A DNA stretch of 64,000 nucleotides from DASQDN01 sp963833675 (GTDB lineage Bacteria > Acidobacteriota > Terriglobia > Bryobacterales > Bryobacteraceae), in contig CAWHYW010000047.1 of assembly GCA_963833675.1 (NCBI GenBank), positions 41,289 through 105,288 of the forward strand. The letters run 5' to 3'. The notes beneath the pieces were generated by a model, which was not told the DNA's origin, did no database searches, and worked only from the letters and a program-made list of their open reading frames with translations. The translations under genes were made by a program, and so were the position numbers. This document shows, piece by piece, positions 27,616-37,539 of the stretch; positions within the stretch are counted from its first letter, which is position 1; each line of letters begins with the position of its first letter.

Positions 27616-27739
27616 GCGCAAAATGGGGGTACTAGCCACCCCTGTACTCATTAAGGTAGTCCCACCAGGACTTTTCAGGTTCCTACTTACGTCCGATCCT
27701 CCCAACCGCTTAGACGTGAGCACCCCCGTCCTAGGGTTA

Positions 27740-28489
27740 CTAGATTCTGTTGAAAACTTCGACAACCTTGCTCAAGGCCTTGTATTGCTTAATCAGGGGC
27801 ACCATTTTCGTTTCCCGATCGTCGATTTCCTGAGATCGCTTCAAGACTTCAGCCGCCCGTTCCTTCGGTACGCGAACGACGCCGTCCTCACCAGCCACGA
27901 TGATGTCGCCCGGCTTCACAGTAACGCCCGCGCACTGAACAGTTGTATTATTCGAAACACTTGCCCATCGACCGACCGAACTCGATGGCACGACAGAACG
28001 AGAGTAAGACGGTAGATCGAGAGCGCGCAATTCGGCAATATCCCGGAGACCGCCATCGATTAGAACACCCGCCATCCCACGAACCTTTGCGGTGGTTCCC
28101 ATAAGGCCGCCAAGGCCTGCGACATCCAATCCGTTCTCAACCACAATCACGCCGACTTCGCCCGGTTTTGCGTTGTCAATCATCGCCACCGAATGCTTGG
28201 CGCTCAGAGCGGCCGTTGCCTTTTCGGGCGGAACCTGTCGTAGCGTGGCCGTCACTGCGCGGCCCACGATCTGTCCCGGTACTCGTGGCCGCATATCGTG
28301 GGACATGAACCCCCTTTGACCCGTAATCTGATCTACCGCGTCCGCGACTGACGCGACGGTCGATTTCTTAAAGCCGGCAATCAGCGCCTCCTCGGAATCG
28401 ATCTTCGCCGGGGCCGTCGCCTGGAATCCATTCATCACAAACACGCCGGCAACGATAGCGGTCGATGCCGCAACAGCAGCAATTTTCAT
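27740..28489 (-). CDS. RraA-family protein with signal peptide (HMG/CHA aldolase-like)
   Basis: 249 residues. An N-terminal hydrophobic segment (MKIAAVAASTAIVAGVFVMN) looks like a signal peptide, unusual because RraA and RraA-like aldolases are cytoplasmic. The RraA core is intact: SVADAVDQITG, GVIVVENGLDVAGLGGLMGT, GMAGVLIDGGLRD (the Arg-Asp used by class II HMG/CHA aldolases) and VKPGDIIVAGEDGVVRVP. Therefore probably a metal-dependent aldolase or decarboxylase acting in the periplasm rather than an RNase E inhibitor. Strong ribosome-binding site GGAGGG before ATG 28489. The 124 bases to the PilZ promoter downstream contain no gene. Confidence 0.85.
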   Translation of the reverse strand: MKIAAVAASTAIVAGVFVMNGFQATAPAKIDSEEALIAGFKKSTVASVADAVDQITGQRGFMSHDMRPRVPGQIVGRAVTATLRQVPPEKATAALSAKHSVAMIDNAKPGEVGVIVVENGLDVAGLGGLMGTTAKVRGMAGVLIDGGLRDIAELRALDLPSYSRSVVPSSSVGRWASVSNNTTVQCAGVTVKPGDIIVAGEDGVVRVPKERAAEVLKRSQEIDDRETKMVPLIKQYKALSKVVEVFNRI

Positions 28490-28607
28490 TTATCCCTCCG
28501 TAGCTCGTTATATCCTGGATTATCTCGCAGCGACGGAGCTTGCGGTACAGTTTTACAACGCGCTTGCGCAAGACCGCTGCTTCTCGGTAGCCTCGAATTT
28601 GCCTCAA

Positions 28608-29617
28608 ATGAAAATTCAAGCTCAATCGCCCTGCCGCGTCGATCTCGCCGGCGGAACTCTCGACATCTGGCCGCTGTATCTCTTTCACGAAAACGCCGTG
28701 ACCGTCAACTTCGCGGTCGATCGCTACACTTCGTGCGACATCGTCACCCGCGACTGACAGGAAGATCGTCATCCGCTCCGCCGATCAGAACGCCGAGGAG
28801 ATGTTCGATGACTTCGAGGCCTTGCGATCGGCCAAGAAATACAAACTTCCTCTGCTTGCTTACATCGTTCGGTTCTTCCGGCCCGAGACGGGGATTGAGC
28901 TTTCGACGAACTCGGAAGCTCCGGCAGGGGCAGGGATCTCCGGGTCGTCTTCGCTGCTGATTACGACCGCAAGCGCGTTAAATAAACTGACCGGGGCCGG
29001 ACACAACATCGAAAAGATTCGCGAGATCGCGCAGAATGTCGAAGCGCAGATCATCAAAGTGCCGACAGGATGCCAGGATTACTACCCTGCAATGTATGGC
29101 GGTGTCAGCGCGATCGACCTCACGCCCGCAGGCATCCAGCACAATAGCTTGCCGGTCGATCTCGATGAGTTCAACAGCCGTATCGTTCTCGTCTACTCGG
29201 GCAAACCTCGCAACTCCGGCATCAACAACTGGGAAGTCACCAAGGCGCACATCGACGGCGATAAGACCGTATTTCAAGAACTTCGAACGTATCGCCGCAA
29301 TCTCTCATGCGCTGCGTTCGGCGCTGGCCAAGCCGGACTGGGACGAAGCTGCACGGCTGATTCGTGAAGAATGGTCGCATCGCCGCAAGAACGCGCCCGG
29401 TATAACAACAGAGTTCATCGACAAGTTGGTTGCCACGGCGAAACGCTCGGGCGGCAAGGCTGCGAAGGTTTGCGGCGCGGGCGGCGGAGGATGCGTTTTC
29501 TTTCTAGTGGAGCCGGACTCGAAGGCCGCCGTTCAGGAAGCACTTCGCAAAGAGGGGGCGCAAATTCTGGATGTAAAAGTCGCTCCCCGAGGCGTTCGCG
29601 TAAAGGTGTCCCGGTAG
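28608..29617 (+). CDS. GHMP kinase, HddA/COG2605-like sugar kinase (frameshifted)
   Basis: About 335 residues. Starts QSPCRVDLAGGTLDIWP, typical of the galactokinase/mevalonate-kinase superfamily; the ATP-binding GHMP motif is GAGISGSSSLLITTA; the C-terminal motif is KVCGAGGGGCVFFLV. Closest known group by motif layout is the D-glycero-D-manno-heptose-7-phosphate / L-fucose kinase set. Two indels break the frame, near 28755 and 29275. Divergent from the RraA-like gene and 7 bases ahead of the CPBP gene. Confidence 0.8.
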
Positions 29618-29624
29618 GAGTCTC

Positions 29625-30502
29625 ATGGAAGCCACCATTCCCAGCGAGAAGCTCGGTTTGGTGCTGCGGATCGGCTTGTATGCATTTTTCGCGTACGCCG
29701 GTCTGATGCTGTTTTTTACATTGCTTGCCCCGACAGGCATCCTGATCGCCGGAGCGGTGGGTACTTTTCTCGCTGCCGCGGCCGCGAATGCAATCACCGT
29801 CCGCATCTTCGAACGCGGACGTTTGTCCGACATGGGACTGGGCTGGGATTACCGGTCTTTGCGCAACATCGGCCTGGGCGTCTCCAGCGGCATTCTTGCC
29901 GCCGCGGTGTTCCTGGCTCCTGCTCTGCTGTTCGGAGCTGCATCTGTGCAGCCGGATCCCGAGTTTCCGGCGAGTCTGTCCTGCCTTCATCTTTCTGACG
30001 TGCCCGCTGTTATTCGGCGCATTCGGGGAAGAAATGCTTTTCCGCGGGTACGCTTTTCAGACGCTGATCGCAGGATCGGGTCCGTTTTCCGCTTTGCTTC
30101 CCACCAGCCTCCTGTTCGCCTTTGCCCACGCGGGGAATCAAGGGATCTCGTGGCTCGGGCTGATTAACACTTTCGGATTCGGACTCGTATTGGGATATGC
30201 ATACATTCGCAGTCGCGATCTCTGGCTGCCGATCGCGTATTCACTTCGGGTGGAACTGGGCGCTGGTGGTTTTCGGTTTGAACGTCAGCGGCTTTAAAAT
30301 GGGAGTGACCGGGTTTGTCGTGCGTTGGCGCGTTTCAGATCTCTGGAGCGGCGGATCATACGGTCCCGAAGCTAGCGTGCTGACGTGCGGCATTATCGTT
30401 GCGTTTGATCGTGCTGCTCTATCGAGCGCCAGTCCAGCCGCCCGGCAGCTTAAGGAGGGTTTGTATGTTCCGTACCCGCCTGATGATCTTTTTCGCCGCT
30501 AG
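29625..30502 (+). CDS. CPBP (CAAX/Abi) family intramembrane metalloprotease (frameshifted)
   Basis: Multi-pass protein: IGLYAFFAYAGLMLFFTLLA and GVSSGILAAAVFLAPALLFG are membrane helices. The three CPBP motifs occur after the first indel: FGEEMLFRGYAF (EExxxR), FAFAHAGNQG (FxxxH) and, after a second indel, HFGWNWAL (HxxxN/B). Glutamate-type intramembrane proteases of this family act in prenyl-protein processing or bacteriocin self-immunity; the role here is unknown. Indels near 29960-29975 and 30240, and possibly 30410; the exact stop is uncertain (TAA 30451 or later). Confidence 0.75.
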
Positions 30503-31249
30503 CGCTCTGCTCGCCGATAAGCTCACACCTGAAGAACGTATCGAAATCCTGCGCGGGATGCTTTCGGAGTATGCGACCGCCAAGACTTTCCTCCCGAAAT
30601 CGAAAAAGCCGCTGCCTTTCAAAAGCACCGGTCAGTTCGACAAAAACGAGTGGCAGGAACTTGGCAAACAACTCGGCCCTGCTGCGCGACCCGGGGACCT
30701 CGTACAAGTAACCAAGGTCGACATCGACGACGAGCGAGATCGTTCTTGAGATCAACGGGGGCGCCAAGGGAAAGCGCAAGTGGTATCAGAATGTCGAAGT
30801 CGGTATGGGCACTCGGACGACGCCTATTAACTCCCAGCAGAACACTGCCGCTCCTGGTGGTACGAGCATTGCAGTGCTGTTCGACAAACCGGTTCCGGCA
30901 CTGCAGGCGTCCGAGCTGAAGAAAATGCTGGCTCCCATTCTGGATTTCGAAAAGCGAACCGCGACCGAACAGGCCGATCGAGTCGCTGCCGCCCGAAGTT
31001 CAGACCGCTGTCAAGGAAAAGCGCGCGATCGAAGGGATGGATCGCGACCAGGTGATCATGGCGATGGGCAAGCCTCGGACGAAGGTTCGAGAAACGAAGG
31101 AGGGCGTAGATGAAGAAGACTGGATCTACGGTCAGCCTCCGGGAAAAGTCACGTTCGTAACGTTCGCAAACGGGAAAGTCTCGCGCGTGAAGGAAGCCTA
31201 TGCAGGGCTCGGCGGATCGACTGTTCCCGCAATGAAGCCGCCACTCTAG
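30465..31249 (+). CDS. Exported protein with BamE/SmpA-like C-terminus (frameshifted)
   Basis: About 260 residues. Excellent ribosome-binding site TAAGGAGGG 6 bases before ATG 30465, then a signal peptide (MFRTRLMIFFAASALLA). Middle part (QVTKVDIDDDE, after repair of an indel near 30735, to EINGGAKGKRKWYQNVEVG) is not recognised. The C-terminal 70 residues (MDRDQVIMAMGKPRTKVRET, DWIYGQPPGKVTFVTFANGK) match the BamE/SmpA-OmlA pattern (xxxxVxxxxGxPxxxxxxxxxxxxWxY). A second indel lies near 30985. Function unknown; outer-membrane assembly is only a guess. Confidence 0.65.
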
Positions 31250-31285
31250 GCCACTATTCGGCCGTTTTCAAAGAGGCCTGCTTGG

Positions 31286-31320
31286 TATAGTGGAGTTAGA
31301 AACCAACAACTCCAAAGGAG
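31286..31320 (+). promoter_or_regulatory. Leader of gap: -10-like box, small hairpin, ribosome-binding site
   Basis: TATAGT (31286-31291) is followed at once by GGAGTT (31292-31297) and AACTCC (31308-31313), a 6-bp stem, and then AAAGGAG (31314-31320), 12 bases before ATG 31333. The -35 element is weak (TTTTCA). Confidence 0.4.
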
Positions 31321-31332
31321 AACCTCCCCAAA

Positions 31333-32340
31333 ATGGCAATTAAAGTGGGAATCAACGGCTTCGGCCGCATTGGGAGAAATGTAGTCCGCGCCGGACTGGG
31401 TAACCCCGATATCGAATTCGTCGCGGCCAATGACCTCACAGATACGAAGACGCTGGCCCACCTGCTTAAATACGACTCAATCCTGGGACCGCTTCACGAG
31501 GAAGTGAAACACGATGCGGACTCTATCACGGTCGGCGGAAAAACCATCAAGATTTTCGCGACAAAGGATCCTGCCCAGATAGACTGGCCCTCGCTTGGCG
31601 CCCAGATTGTCGTTGAATCCACCGGCCACTTCACTGATGCAACGAAGGCCAAGGCGCACTTGCGCGGCAGTGTGAAGAAGGTAATTATTTCCGCTCCGGC
31701 GACGAATGAAGACGTGACTGTGGTGCTCGGCGTAAACGAAGATAAATACGATCCGTCCAAGCACAACGTCATTTCCAATGCTTCCTGCACGACGAACTGC
31801 CTGGCGCCGGTTGTGAAAGTGTTGCACGGGAAGTTCGGCATCGAGAAGGGGTCGATGACGACCATTCACAGCTATACGAACGACCAGAATGTCCTCGACT
31901 TCCCCCATAAGGACCTTCGCCGCGCTCGTGCCGCTGCGATCAATTTGATCCCGACCTCGACCGGCGCTGCGAAGGCCATCGGTCTTGTGATGCCGGAGCT
32001 GAAAGGGAAACTCGACGGATACTCGATTCGAGTTCCTACCCCGAACGTTTCGGTGGTCGATTTTGTCGCGGTACTGAAGACCAACACTACCAACGAAGAC
32101 ATCAACAAGGAACTGCAATCGGCGGCCAACGGTTGCTTGAAGAACATCCTTGCCTTCACCATGGATCCGGTGGTTTCGACGGACATGATGAAGAATCCGA
32201 ATAGCTCTATAGTTGACGGTCAGTTGACGAAGGTACTTGACGGCAATCTGGCGAAGGTTGTGGCGTGGTACGACAACGAGTGGGGCTATTCCTCTCGCGT
32301 GGTCGACCTCATCAACTTCGTCGCGAAAAAAGGCCTCTAA
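31333..32340 (+). CDS. gap: Glyceraldehyde-3-phosphate dehydrogenase
   Basis: 335 residues, tetrameric glycolytic enzyme. NAD-binding IGINGFGRIGRNVVRAG-like N-terminus, the catalytic Cys in SNASCTTNCLAPV (about residue 152), His in the MTTIHSYTNDQNVLD segment, and WYDNEWGYSSRVVDL at the C-terminus. Intact frame, followed by a strong terminator, so probably monocistronic. Confidence 0.98.
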   Translation: MAIKVGINGFGRIGRNVVRAGLGNPDIEFVAANDLTDTKTLAHLLKYDSILGPLHEEVKHDADSITVGGKTIKIFATKDPAQIDWPSLGAQIVVESTGHFTDATKAKAHLRGSVKKVIISAPATNEDVTVVLGVNEDKYDPSKHNVISNASCTTNCLAPVVKVLHGKFGIEKGSMTTIHSYTNDQNVLDFPHKDLRRARAAAINLIPTSTGAAKAIGLVMPELKGKLDGYSIRVPTPNVSVVDFVAVLKTNTTNEDINKELQSAANGCLKNILAFTMDPVVSTDMMKNPNSSIVDGQLTKVLDGNLAKVVAWYDNEWGYSSRVVDLINFVAKKGL

Positions 32341-32355
32341 GGCCGTTGCTGCTTC

Positions 32356-32396
32356 GAAGACGCCCCGCCCCCGTTGCAATCGGCGGGGCGTCTTTT
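32356..32396 (+). terminator. Rho-independent terminator of gap
   Basis: GACGCCCCGCC (32359-32369) pairs perfectly with GGCGGGGCGTC (32382-32392), 12-base loop, followed by TTTT. Extra A/T pairs extend the stem base. Confidence 0.92.
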
Positions 32397-32423
32397 CATC
32401 TGCCTTACGCGCTAACCTAAGAC

Positions 32424-33011
32424 GTGAAGCAGCTTTCCCGCTGTCCCTGGGCCAAAAGCGAAATCTATCGCCGGTACCATGACGAAGAGTGGGGCGTTCC
32501 GCTTCATGACGACCGCAAGCTCTTCGAGCTGCTGATCCTGGAAGGCGCACAGGCGGGCCTGAGTTGGGAGACAATTCTCAACAAACGCGAGAACTACCGC
32601 AAAGCGTTCGACTCATTCGACGCTCGGCGTATCGCCGCCTACGGTGACGCGAAAATCATGGCCTTACTCGAAAATCCGGGCATTGTTCGCAATCGTCTGA
32701 AGGTCAACGCCGCCGTAAAGAACGCACAGGAATTCCTGCGCGTCCAGGACGAGTTTGGGTCGTTCGACTCCTACATCTGGAGTTTTGTGAATGGCCTTCC
32801 TCTCCAAAACGGCTGGGCTTCCATACAGCAGGTCCCGGCCAAGACGCCCGAGTCGGACGCAATGAGTAAAGATCTGAGCAAACGCGGCTTTAAATTCGTT
32901 GGCAGCACCATCTGCTATGCGTTCATGCAAGCGACCGGGATGGTGAACGATCATCTCACGAGTTGTTTCCGCTGGCCGGAGCTACAGCCCTCACGCAAGC
33001 GCAGCAAGTAA
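32424..33011 (+). CDS. tag: DNA-3-methyladenine glycosylase I
   Basis: Removes 3-methyladenine from alkylated DNA. 195 residues. RCPWAKSEIYRRYHDEEWGV (zinc-binding Cys and substrate-binding Trp/Glu), DRKLFELLILEGAQAGLSWE, and KRGFKFVGSTICYAFMQATG with GMVNDH are the family signature. Start is probably GTG 32424. Confidence 0.95.
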   Translation: MKQLSRCPWAKSEIYRRYHDEEWGVPLHDDRKLFELLILEGAQAGLSWETILNKRENYRKAFDSFDARRIAAYGDAKIMALLENPGIVRNRLKVNAAVKNAQEFLRVQDEFGSFDSYIWSFVNGLPLQNGWASIQQVPAKTPESDAMSKDLSKRGFKFVGSTICYAFMQATGMVNDHLTSCFRWPELQPSRKRSK

Positions 33012-33015
33012 CGGC

Positions 33016-34146
33016 CTAAGGCTTGAGCTTGGTCAGATAGGTATCGCTCGGCATTCCGGCGGAACGCGCCCGCGCCAGAATGCGCTCGGCTTCTTTACGA
33101 GTTTCGGCGCGTCCCAGCAAGACCATGTATCGATGGCCACCCTGCCCTTCGGGAGGATACACCTCTGGTTGCCAGCTCTTTTCTTTTCGCGCAATCTGCT
33201 CGGCGCGTTTCGCAGCGAGGTCATAATCCCTGTAAATCGCCGCCACCACTACCCAGTTTCCAGCGCTGGTCTTTGGCGGCGCCGGCGCAACCGCAGTTGG
33301 CGCGGCACGCTCCCGATTGGCTTGCGGCGGGGCGACAACCGCCACCTTCTCGGGCACAGTCGGACGCGATTCGTAAGATCGAACTCCGAAGATCAACAGC
33401 ACGACTCCCGCCAGCGCCGCTACCAGAGCGCCCATCGGCAACCGGAACGTCGAGGGCTTCGTTTCTTTTGGCGTTTCCGAAGGACGCAGCATTGCGAGCG
33501 CTCCGCTTGCGGTCAGCTTGCGTTCGATACAGGCGCGAGCGATTTTGCCTAAAGGCGAAGGTAACGCTCGGACGTCCACCGGAAGTACGTCAGCTGGCCG
33601 CCGCTGCGTTATCGTTTCTACGATCGTCTGGCCGGCGGCTACGACGTCGGCATCCCTCTCAGCATCGGTACCCTGACGGATTGGCCAGGACGAGAGCTTG
33701 ACATTGTCCTTGATGGCCACGATATTGTCCGGAGCAATCTGACCATGAACGGATCCATGAGAATGCAGGTATGCGAGAGCGTCAAGAATTGAGTCAGCGA
33801 CGGACCGGGCTTCGTCCGCCGTCAACGCTCTTCCGCGGAGGACCTCCGCCAAACTGTCGTCTGGCCGTTCGGTCACAGTATATAGGACTGGAGTCCCATC
33901 CAATTCATCTTTCCCAACTTCATACGATCGGATGATTGCCGGATGCGGCAGTCGCGCCGCCGCGGACCATTGCTGGAAAACTTGCTCGGCTTCGGGAGTC
34001 TCGTCCCGAGCCAATCGAACGATTGCAGCCCCGTCCTCTGCATTCGTTGCAAACACGCCATGACCGTCGACGTCTCCAAGGTACTCGGTGAGCCGATATT
34101 TGTTGCTGAGGAGAGCGCCGATCAGGTCGCGCCACTGATAGCTCAT
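33016..34146 (-). CDS. Pseudokinase - transmembrane - SPOR fusion
   Basis: 376 residues. Residues 10-215 follow the Ser/Thr kinase layout: YRLTEYLG loop, AAIVRLARDE where VAVK is expected (Lys to Arg at about 44), LDALAYLHSHGSVHGQIAPDN where HRDLKPEN is expected (Asp to Gln at about 137), KLSSWP where the DFG should be (about 150-155). All three catalytic residues are thus changed, so phosphotransfer is very unlikely. One membrane helix (238-255, MGALVAALAGVVLLIFGV) leads to a Pro/Ala linker and a SPOR domain (about 296-374, WVVVAAIYRDYDLAAKRAEQ) that binds denuded septal glycan. Topology: kinase-like domain inside, SPOR in the periplasm. Probably a cell-division or envelope sensor scaffold. 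Confidence 0.85.
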   Translation of the reverse strand: MSYQWRDLIGALLSNKYRLTEYLGDVDGHGVFATNAEDGAAIVRLARDETPEAEQVFQQWSAAARLPHPAIIRSYEVGKDELDGTPVLYTVTERPDDSLAEVLRGRALTADEARSVADSILDALAYLHSHGSVHGQIAPDNIVAIKDNVKLSSWPIRQGTDAERDADVVAAGQTIVETITQRRPADVLPVDVRALPSPLGKIARACIERKLTASGALAMLRPSETPKETKPSTFRLPMGALVAALAGVVLLIFGVRSYESRPTVPEKVAVVAPPQANRERAAPTAVAPAPPKTSAGNWVVVAAIYRDYDLAAKRAEQIARKEKSWQPEVYPPEGQGGHRYMVLLGRAETRKEAERILARARSAGMPSDTYLTKLKP

Positions 34147-34224
34147 GCGACAAGTCTAACCTTAGTTCGCTCCCGGCTCGGAGTATCGGCGTCGATTTGG
34201 GCGCGGCAGCTATCATGGTCGATG

Positions 34225-34383
34225 ATGGCCCGGACGGACCTTTATCTCAAAGTCACTGTAGATCACGACGAAGATGAATCACCCGACAGACTTGGCAGGG
34301 AGATCTGCCGGCAGGTCGAAAAAGTATACGGCGTGAGACTGGCCGAGGTACAAAGCTTCTTGACGCGCGTGCCGGAAATCTAG
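34225..34383 (+). CDS. Small conserved-looking hypothetical protein
   Basis: 52 residues from ATG 34225 (or 34222): MARTDLYLKVTVDHDEDESP, ending RLAEVQSFLTRVPEI. Acidic, with an amphipathic C-terminal half; no known domain. It lies divergent from the pseudokinase and 1 base ahead of the transporter gene. The spacing and clean ORF support a real gene. Confidence 0.5.
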   Translation: MARTDLYLKVTVDHDEDESPDRLGREICRQVEKVYGVRLAEVQSFLTRVPEI

Positions 34384-34384
34384 C

Positions 34385-35273
34385 GTGCCGCCGCGACTCT
34401 TGCTGGTATTAGCGGCAGTCTTATTTTCCACCGGCGGCGCGGCGATCAAACTGAATCAACTCACAAGCTGGCAGGTGGCCTGCTTACGGTCGGTAATCGC
34501 AGCTTGCACGTTATGGTTCATGCTGCCCGGCGTTCGCCGGCAATGCACACGGCAACTCGTGAGCCTCGGCGCAGTTTATGCCGCCAATCTGATTTTGTTC
34601 GTGGCGGCCACGAAGCTGACCACGTCGGCCAACGCCATCTTCCTTCAGTCGACTGCTCCGATTTATCTGCTTTTCATCGGCCCGTTGGTGCTCAAGGAGC
34701 CTCTGCGCCGGAGTGACCTCGCGCTGATGGCCGCGATGGCCTTCGGCATGAGCTTGTTTTTTGTCAGTACCGAGCCTGCGATGTCAACCGCGCCGAATCC
34801 CGTCGCTCGGGAATATTCTGGCCGCAATCTCGGGCTTCGCTTGGGCGATTGTTGTCGCCGGGCTCCGCTGGACCGGACGTCAGGACAAGACTGGAGCCGA
34901 TGGCCTTGCGACCGTCTTCGCCGGCAACCTGATCGCATTTTTGGTGGCTTTGATTCCTGCGCTGCCGGTCAGCAAATTTGCCGTTTCGGATGGTGTCGCT
35001 GTCACATATTTGGGCACGTGCCAAGTCTCGTTGGCATACTACTGCCTGACAAAGGGCATTCGCAAAGTCCCTGCATTCGAGGCTTCGGCTGTGATGCTGG
35101 TTGAGCCTGCATTGAATCCGGTGTGGACCTGGCTCCTTTTAGGAGAGCGACCCGCGCTGCTCGCGTGTCTCGGAGGCGCCGTCTTGCTCACTTCGACTGG
35201 ACTGAACGCGTGGTGGCAGAATCGCGGTCAGGATGCGCGGTTGAGCCGCCCGGTACGTTCCAGCCAATCGTGA
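34385..35273 (+). CDS. EamA/DMT-family transporter (one frameshift)
   Basis: About 295 residues with ten predicted membrane helices in two EamA repeats: LLLVLAAVLFSTGGAAIKLN opens the first, NILAAISGFAWAIVVAGLRW the second, ending ALLACLGGAVLLTSTGLNAW. VEPALNPVWTWLLLGERP is the conserved EamA motif. One indel near 34800 breaks the frame. Starts with GTG. Substrate (amino acid or metabolite efflux) cannot be inferred. Its 3' end overlaps the convergent malQ by 46 bases. Confidence 0.85.
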
Positions 35274-37456
35274 AACATGTTTGTGCACGCCTCCGCCTGA
35301 GGATCGGTCCGCAATTCTTCGATGGCGTATCTCATCTTGTGGCGCCAATTCGGATATTGCTCGGTTGTACCGGGCATGTTCTGCTGATCAGTGTCTTTGA
35401 ACAAGTCTTCCTGATTCAACACCATTAGTACGCTTGGCGTAGAGGAAAGGAATCCGATTGCCGCATAGTGCAACTCACCGGTGAATTCCTGAACCTCATC
35501 TGCGCGGCTTGGGAACCATTCAGGCAGCAGCTGCAATCGGTGAAACAAATCGAGCAGTTTCTGCTTTTCCATCACTCGATCGCGAAGTTGCGATTGATAG
35601 CTTTGCTCATCTGGCAATATCCCGGTCTGTCTTCTGATCTCGATATCGCGGTTCTGCCAGAATCCCGCGAGCGTCGGAAGGTCGTGCGTACTTACTGACA
35701 CCAGAGCTTCGCGAGGATACTCCTCAGGAGTTCGAAACCCTTCATCATCCTTCTCGAAGTAAAGCAACCGATAACTCAAAATCCCGAACCGGTGTAGCTC
35801 CTCGCGAATGTGAGGCGCCACCGTTCCTCAGTCCTCACCGATCACGATTACCGAATTCCGTACGCTTTCCAGCGCCAGGATACGAACCAGGTCCTGCGCG
35901 TAATCGAGAACATAAGTGCCTTGCGTTGCGTCTTTGTCTTGCGGAATCCAGAACAGGCGGAAAAAGCGCATCACATGATCGATACGCAGCGCGCCTCCGT
36001 GTCTGCAATTTTTTCGAATGGATTCGGCGAACAGCCGGTAGCCGTCCAGCTTGTGCTGCAAAGAGTTGGGCGGCGGGAAGGCCCAATCCTGGCCCTTGGG
36101 CGAAAATTCATCGGGAGGCGCTCCAACGCGGCAACCCGTCACATAGAACGGTCCGTGCGCCCACAAATCCGAGCCGCAGCGATCGGTTGCAAGCGCCAAG
36201 TCGTGATACAACCCGATCTGCAAGCCTCTGCCGATCGCATGTTTTTGTGCTGCGGAAAGCTGGCGGTCAACATGCCACTGAACCCATTTGTAGAAGAGCA
36301 GCAGCTTCTCATGTTTATCGCGGAATTGTTTTATCTCTGGGGAATTGGGGGTTCTGTAGCACTCGGGCCAATCAGGCCAGATCCAGATATTCGGATTCTG
36401 CTCATGGATCCGCTCTTCCAGCGCACAGTAAAGAGCATAGCTATCGAGGAGGTCGCCTTCGGCCGCGAGGTAGTCCTGGAATTCCTTGGGCAGCGATCGC
36501 GATGCGACCTCCTCGAATCCAAGCTTGAGAAACCGTAGTTTTAAGGACCATACCTTCTCGTATTCGACATACTCGGATCCTCTGAGCGTTTCAAGTTGAT
36601 TCCGGACATCGGCGCTGGCGAGTGACTCCTTCGCGGCAGCAGACGCTTGAACGGCCGGAATCTCCTCTACGTCCAGGTACAGCGCGTTTCGATAGAAAGA
36701 ACAGTTCGGCAGGTAAGGACTGGTGTTGTACGGCTGACGATTCGGAATCGAGTGAAGCGGATTCAACGCGACGAAACTCACGCCTGCGGCGTCGACCGCC
36801 CAATCACAAAAGTGTCGTAGATCGGTAAAGTCGCCGCAGCCCCAGTTTCGACTAGACCGCAGGCCATAGAGGCTCACCGCGATCCCCGCTGCTTTGACTC
36901 CGTCCGCTAGAAACGTCGGTTGAAACGCACGGTCGGGACAGACAATCAACTTGGACTCAGATTGCACACCCCCGGACCTGAGAATCAGCCTGTGATATCC
37001 CAGCGGCGTGCCCGCAGGCAGAGGCAACAAACGTCGAGTGACTCTTTCCCCATCCAACGCAAGCTCACCGTCCGTGCGCAGCGATTCCAATTGCACTCGT
37101 GTCGTTTCCGAGGCGCCATGTTCCCAATGGAATTCAGCCTCTAGGGTGCCCCGCTCCCATTCGGAGGGCGTGTTGATCGGCGCCTCTCCGCGCGACAAAC
37201 TTACCACCAGCGTTGGCGGGGCAAGAACAGCCCACTCGAGATCGGCGCGCCTTCGAATTGCATGATTGAGATTTGCGAGGGAATCCGGCTGGAAACCCAT
37301 CGACCTTAGGATAGAGCGCTCAATTTCCGCATCGGCACTGTGCTTGTTGCCAAAGACATCCCAATACTCTTCCTGGACCCCCCACGCCCGGGCAGCACGC
37401 CGGAGCCCTTCTTCGTAACTCGTCGCGGGCGAATAGTCCTCGGCGGGGTTGAGCAT
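35228..37456 (-). CDS. malQ: 4-alpha-glucanotransferase (in-frame TGA)
   Basis: Amylomaltase of glycoside hydrolase family 77, about 740 residues with an extra N-terminal beta domain. Landmarks: WGCGDFTDLRHF, VALNPLHSIPNRQPYNTSPY, GLQIGLYHDLALATDRCGSD, GALRIDHVMRFFRLFWIP (nucleophile Asp) and VIGED (acid/base Glu). Right after GED the frame has TGA (35828-35830) and continues with GTVAPHIREELHRFGI in the same frame, where the family reads GEDLGTV. So this is a stop in place of Leu, not an indel. The remaining parts (STHDLPTLAGFW third catalytic Asp) are intact. See the finding on this codon. Confidence 0.9.
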
Positions 37457-37499
37457 TGTGTTCTTCCGATTCTAGCCGACGCTCTCGGACGTAATCTCT

Positions 37500-37520
37500 A
37501 TGTAACCATGCGGCTTACAT
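37500..37520. promoter_or_regulatory. Dyad upstream of nuoB
   Basis: Perfect inverted repeat ATGTAA-N9-TTACAT (37500-37505 and 37515-37520) 20 bases before the nuoB ATG and 44 bases upstream of the malQ start. A possible operator in the shared divergent region; the protein it would bind is unknown. Confidence 0.4.
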
Positions 37521-37539
37521 GAGATAATGGAGTCGAGCC

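Noticed and set aside
30513..30520. GCCGATAA resembling a sigma-28 -10 box
   Set aside because: Inside the BamE-like coding sequence with no TAAA at the right distance.
31477..32574. Long minus-strand open frame across the gap gene
   Set aside because: It mirrors the codon bias of gap, which is unambiguous on the plus strand, and has no recognisable domain.
35828..35830. Selenocysteine reading of the malQ TGA
   Set aside because: The position is a conserved Leu in amylomaltases and no SECIS-like hairpin is apparent after it.
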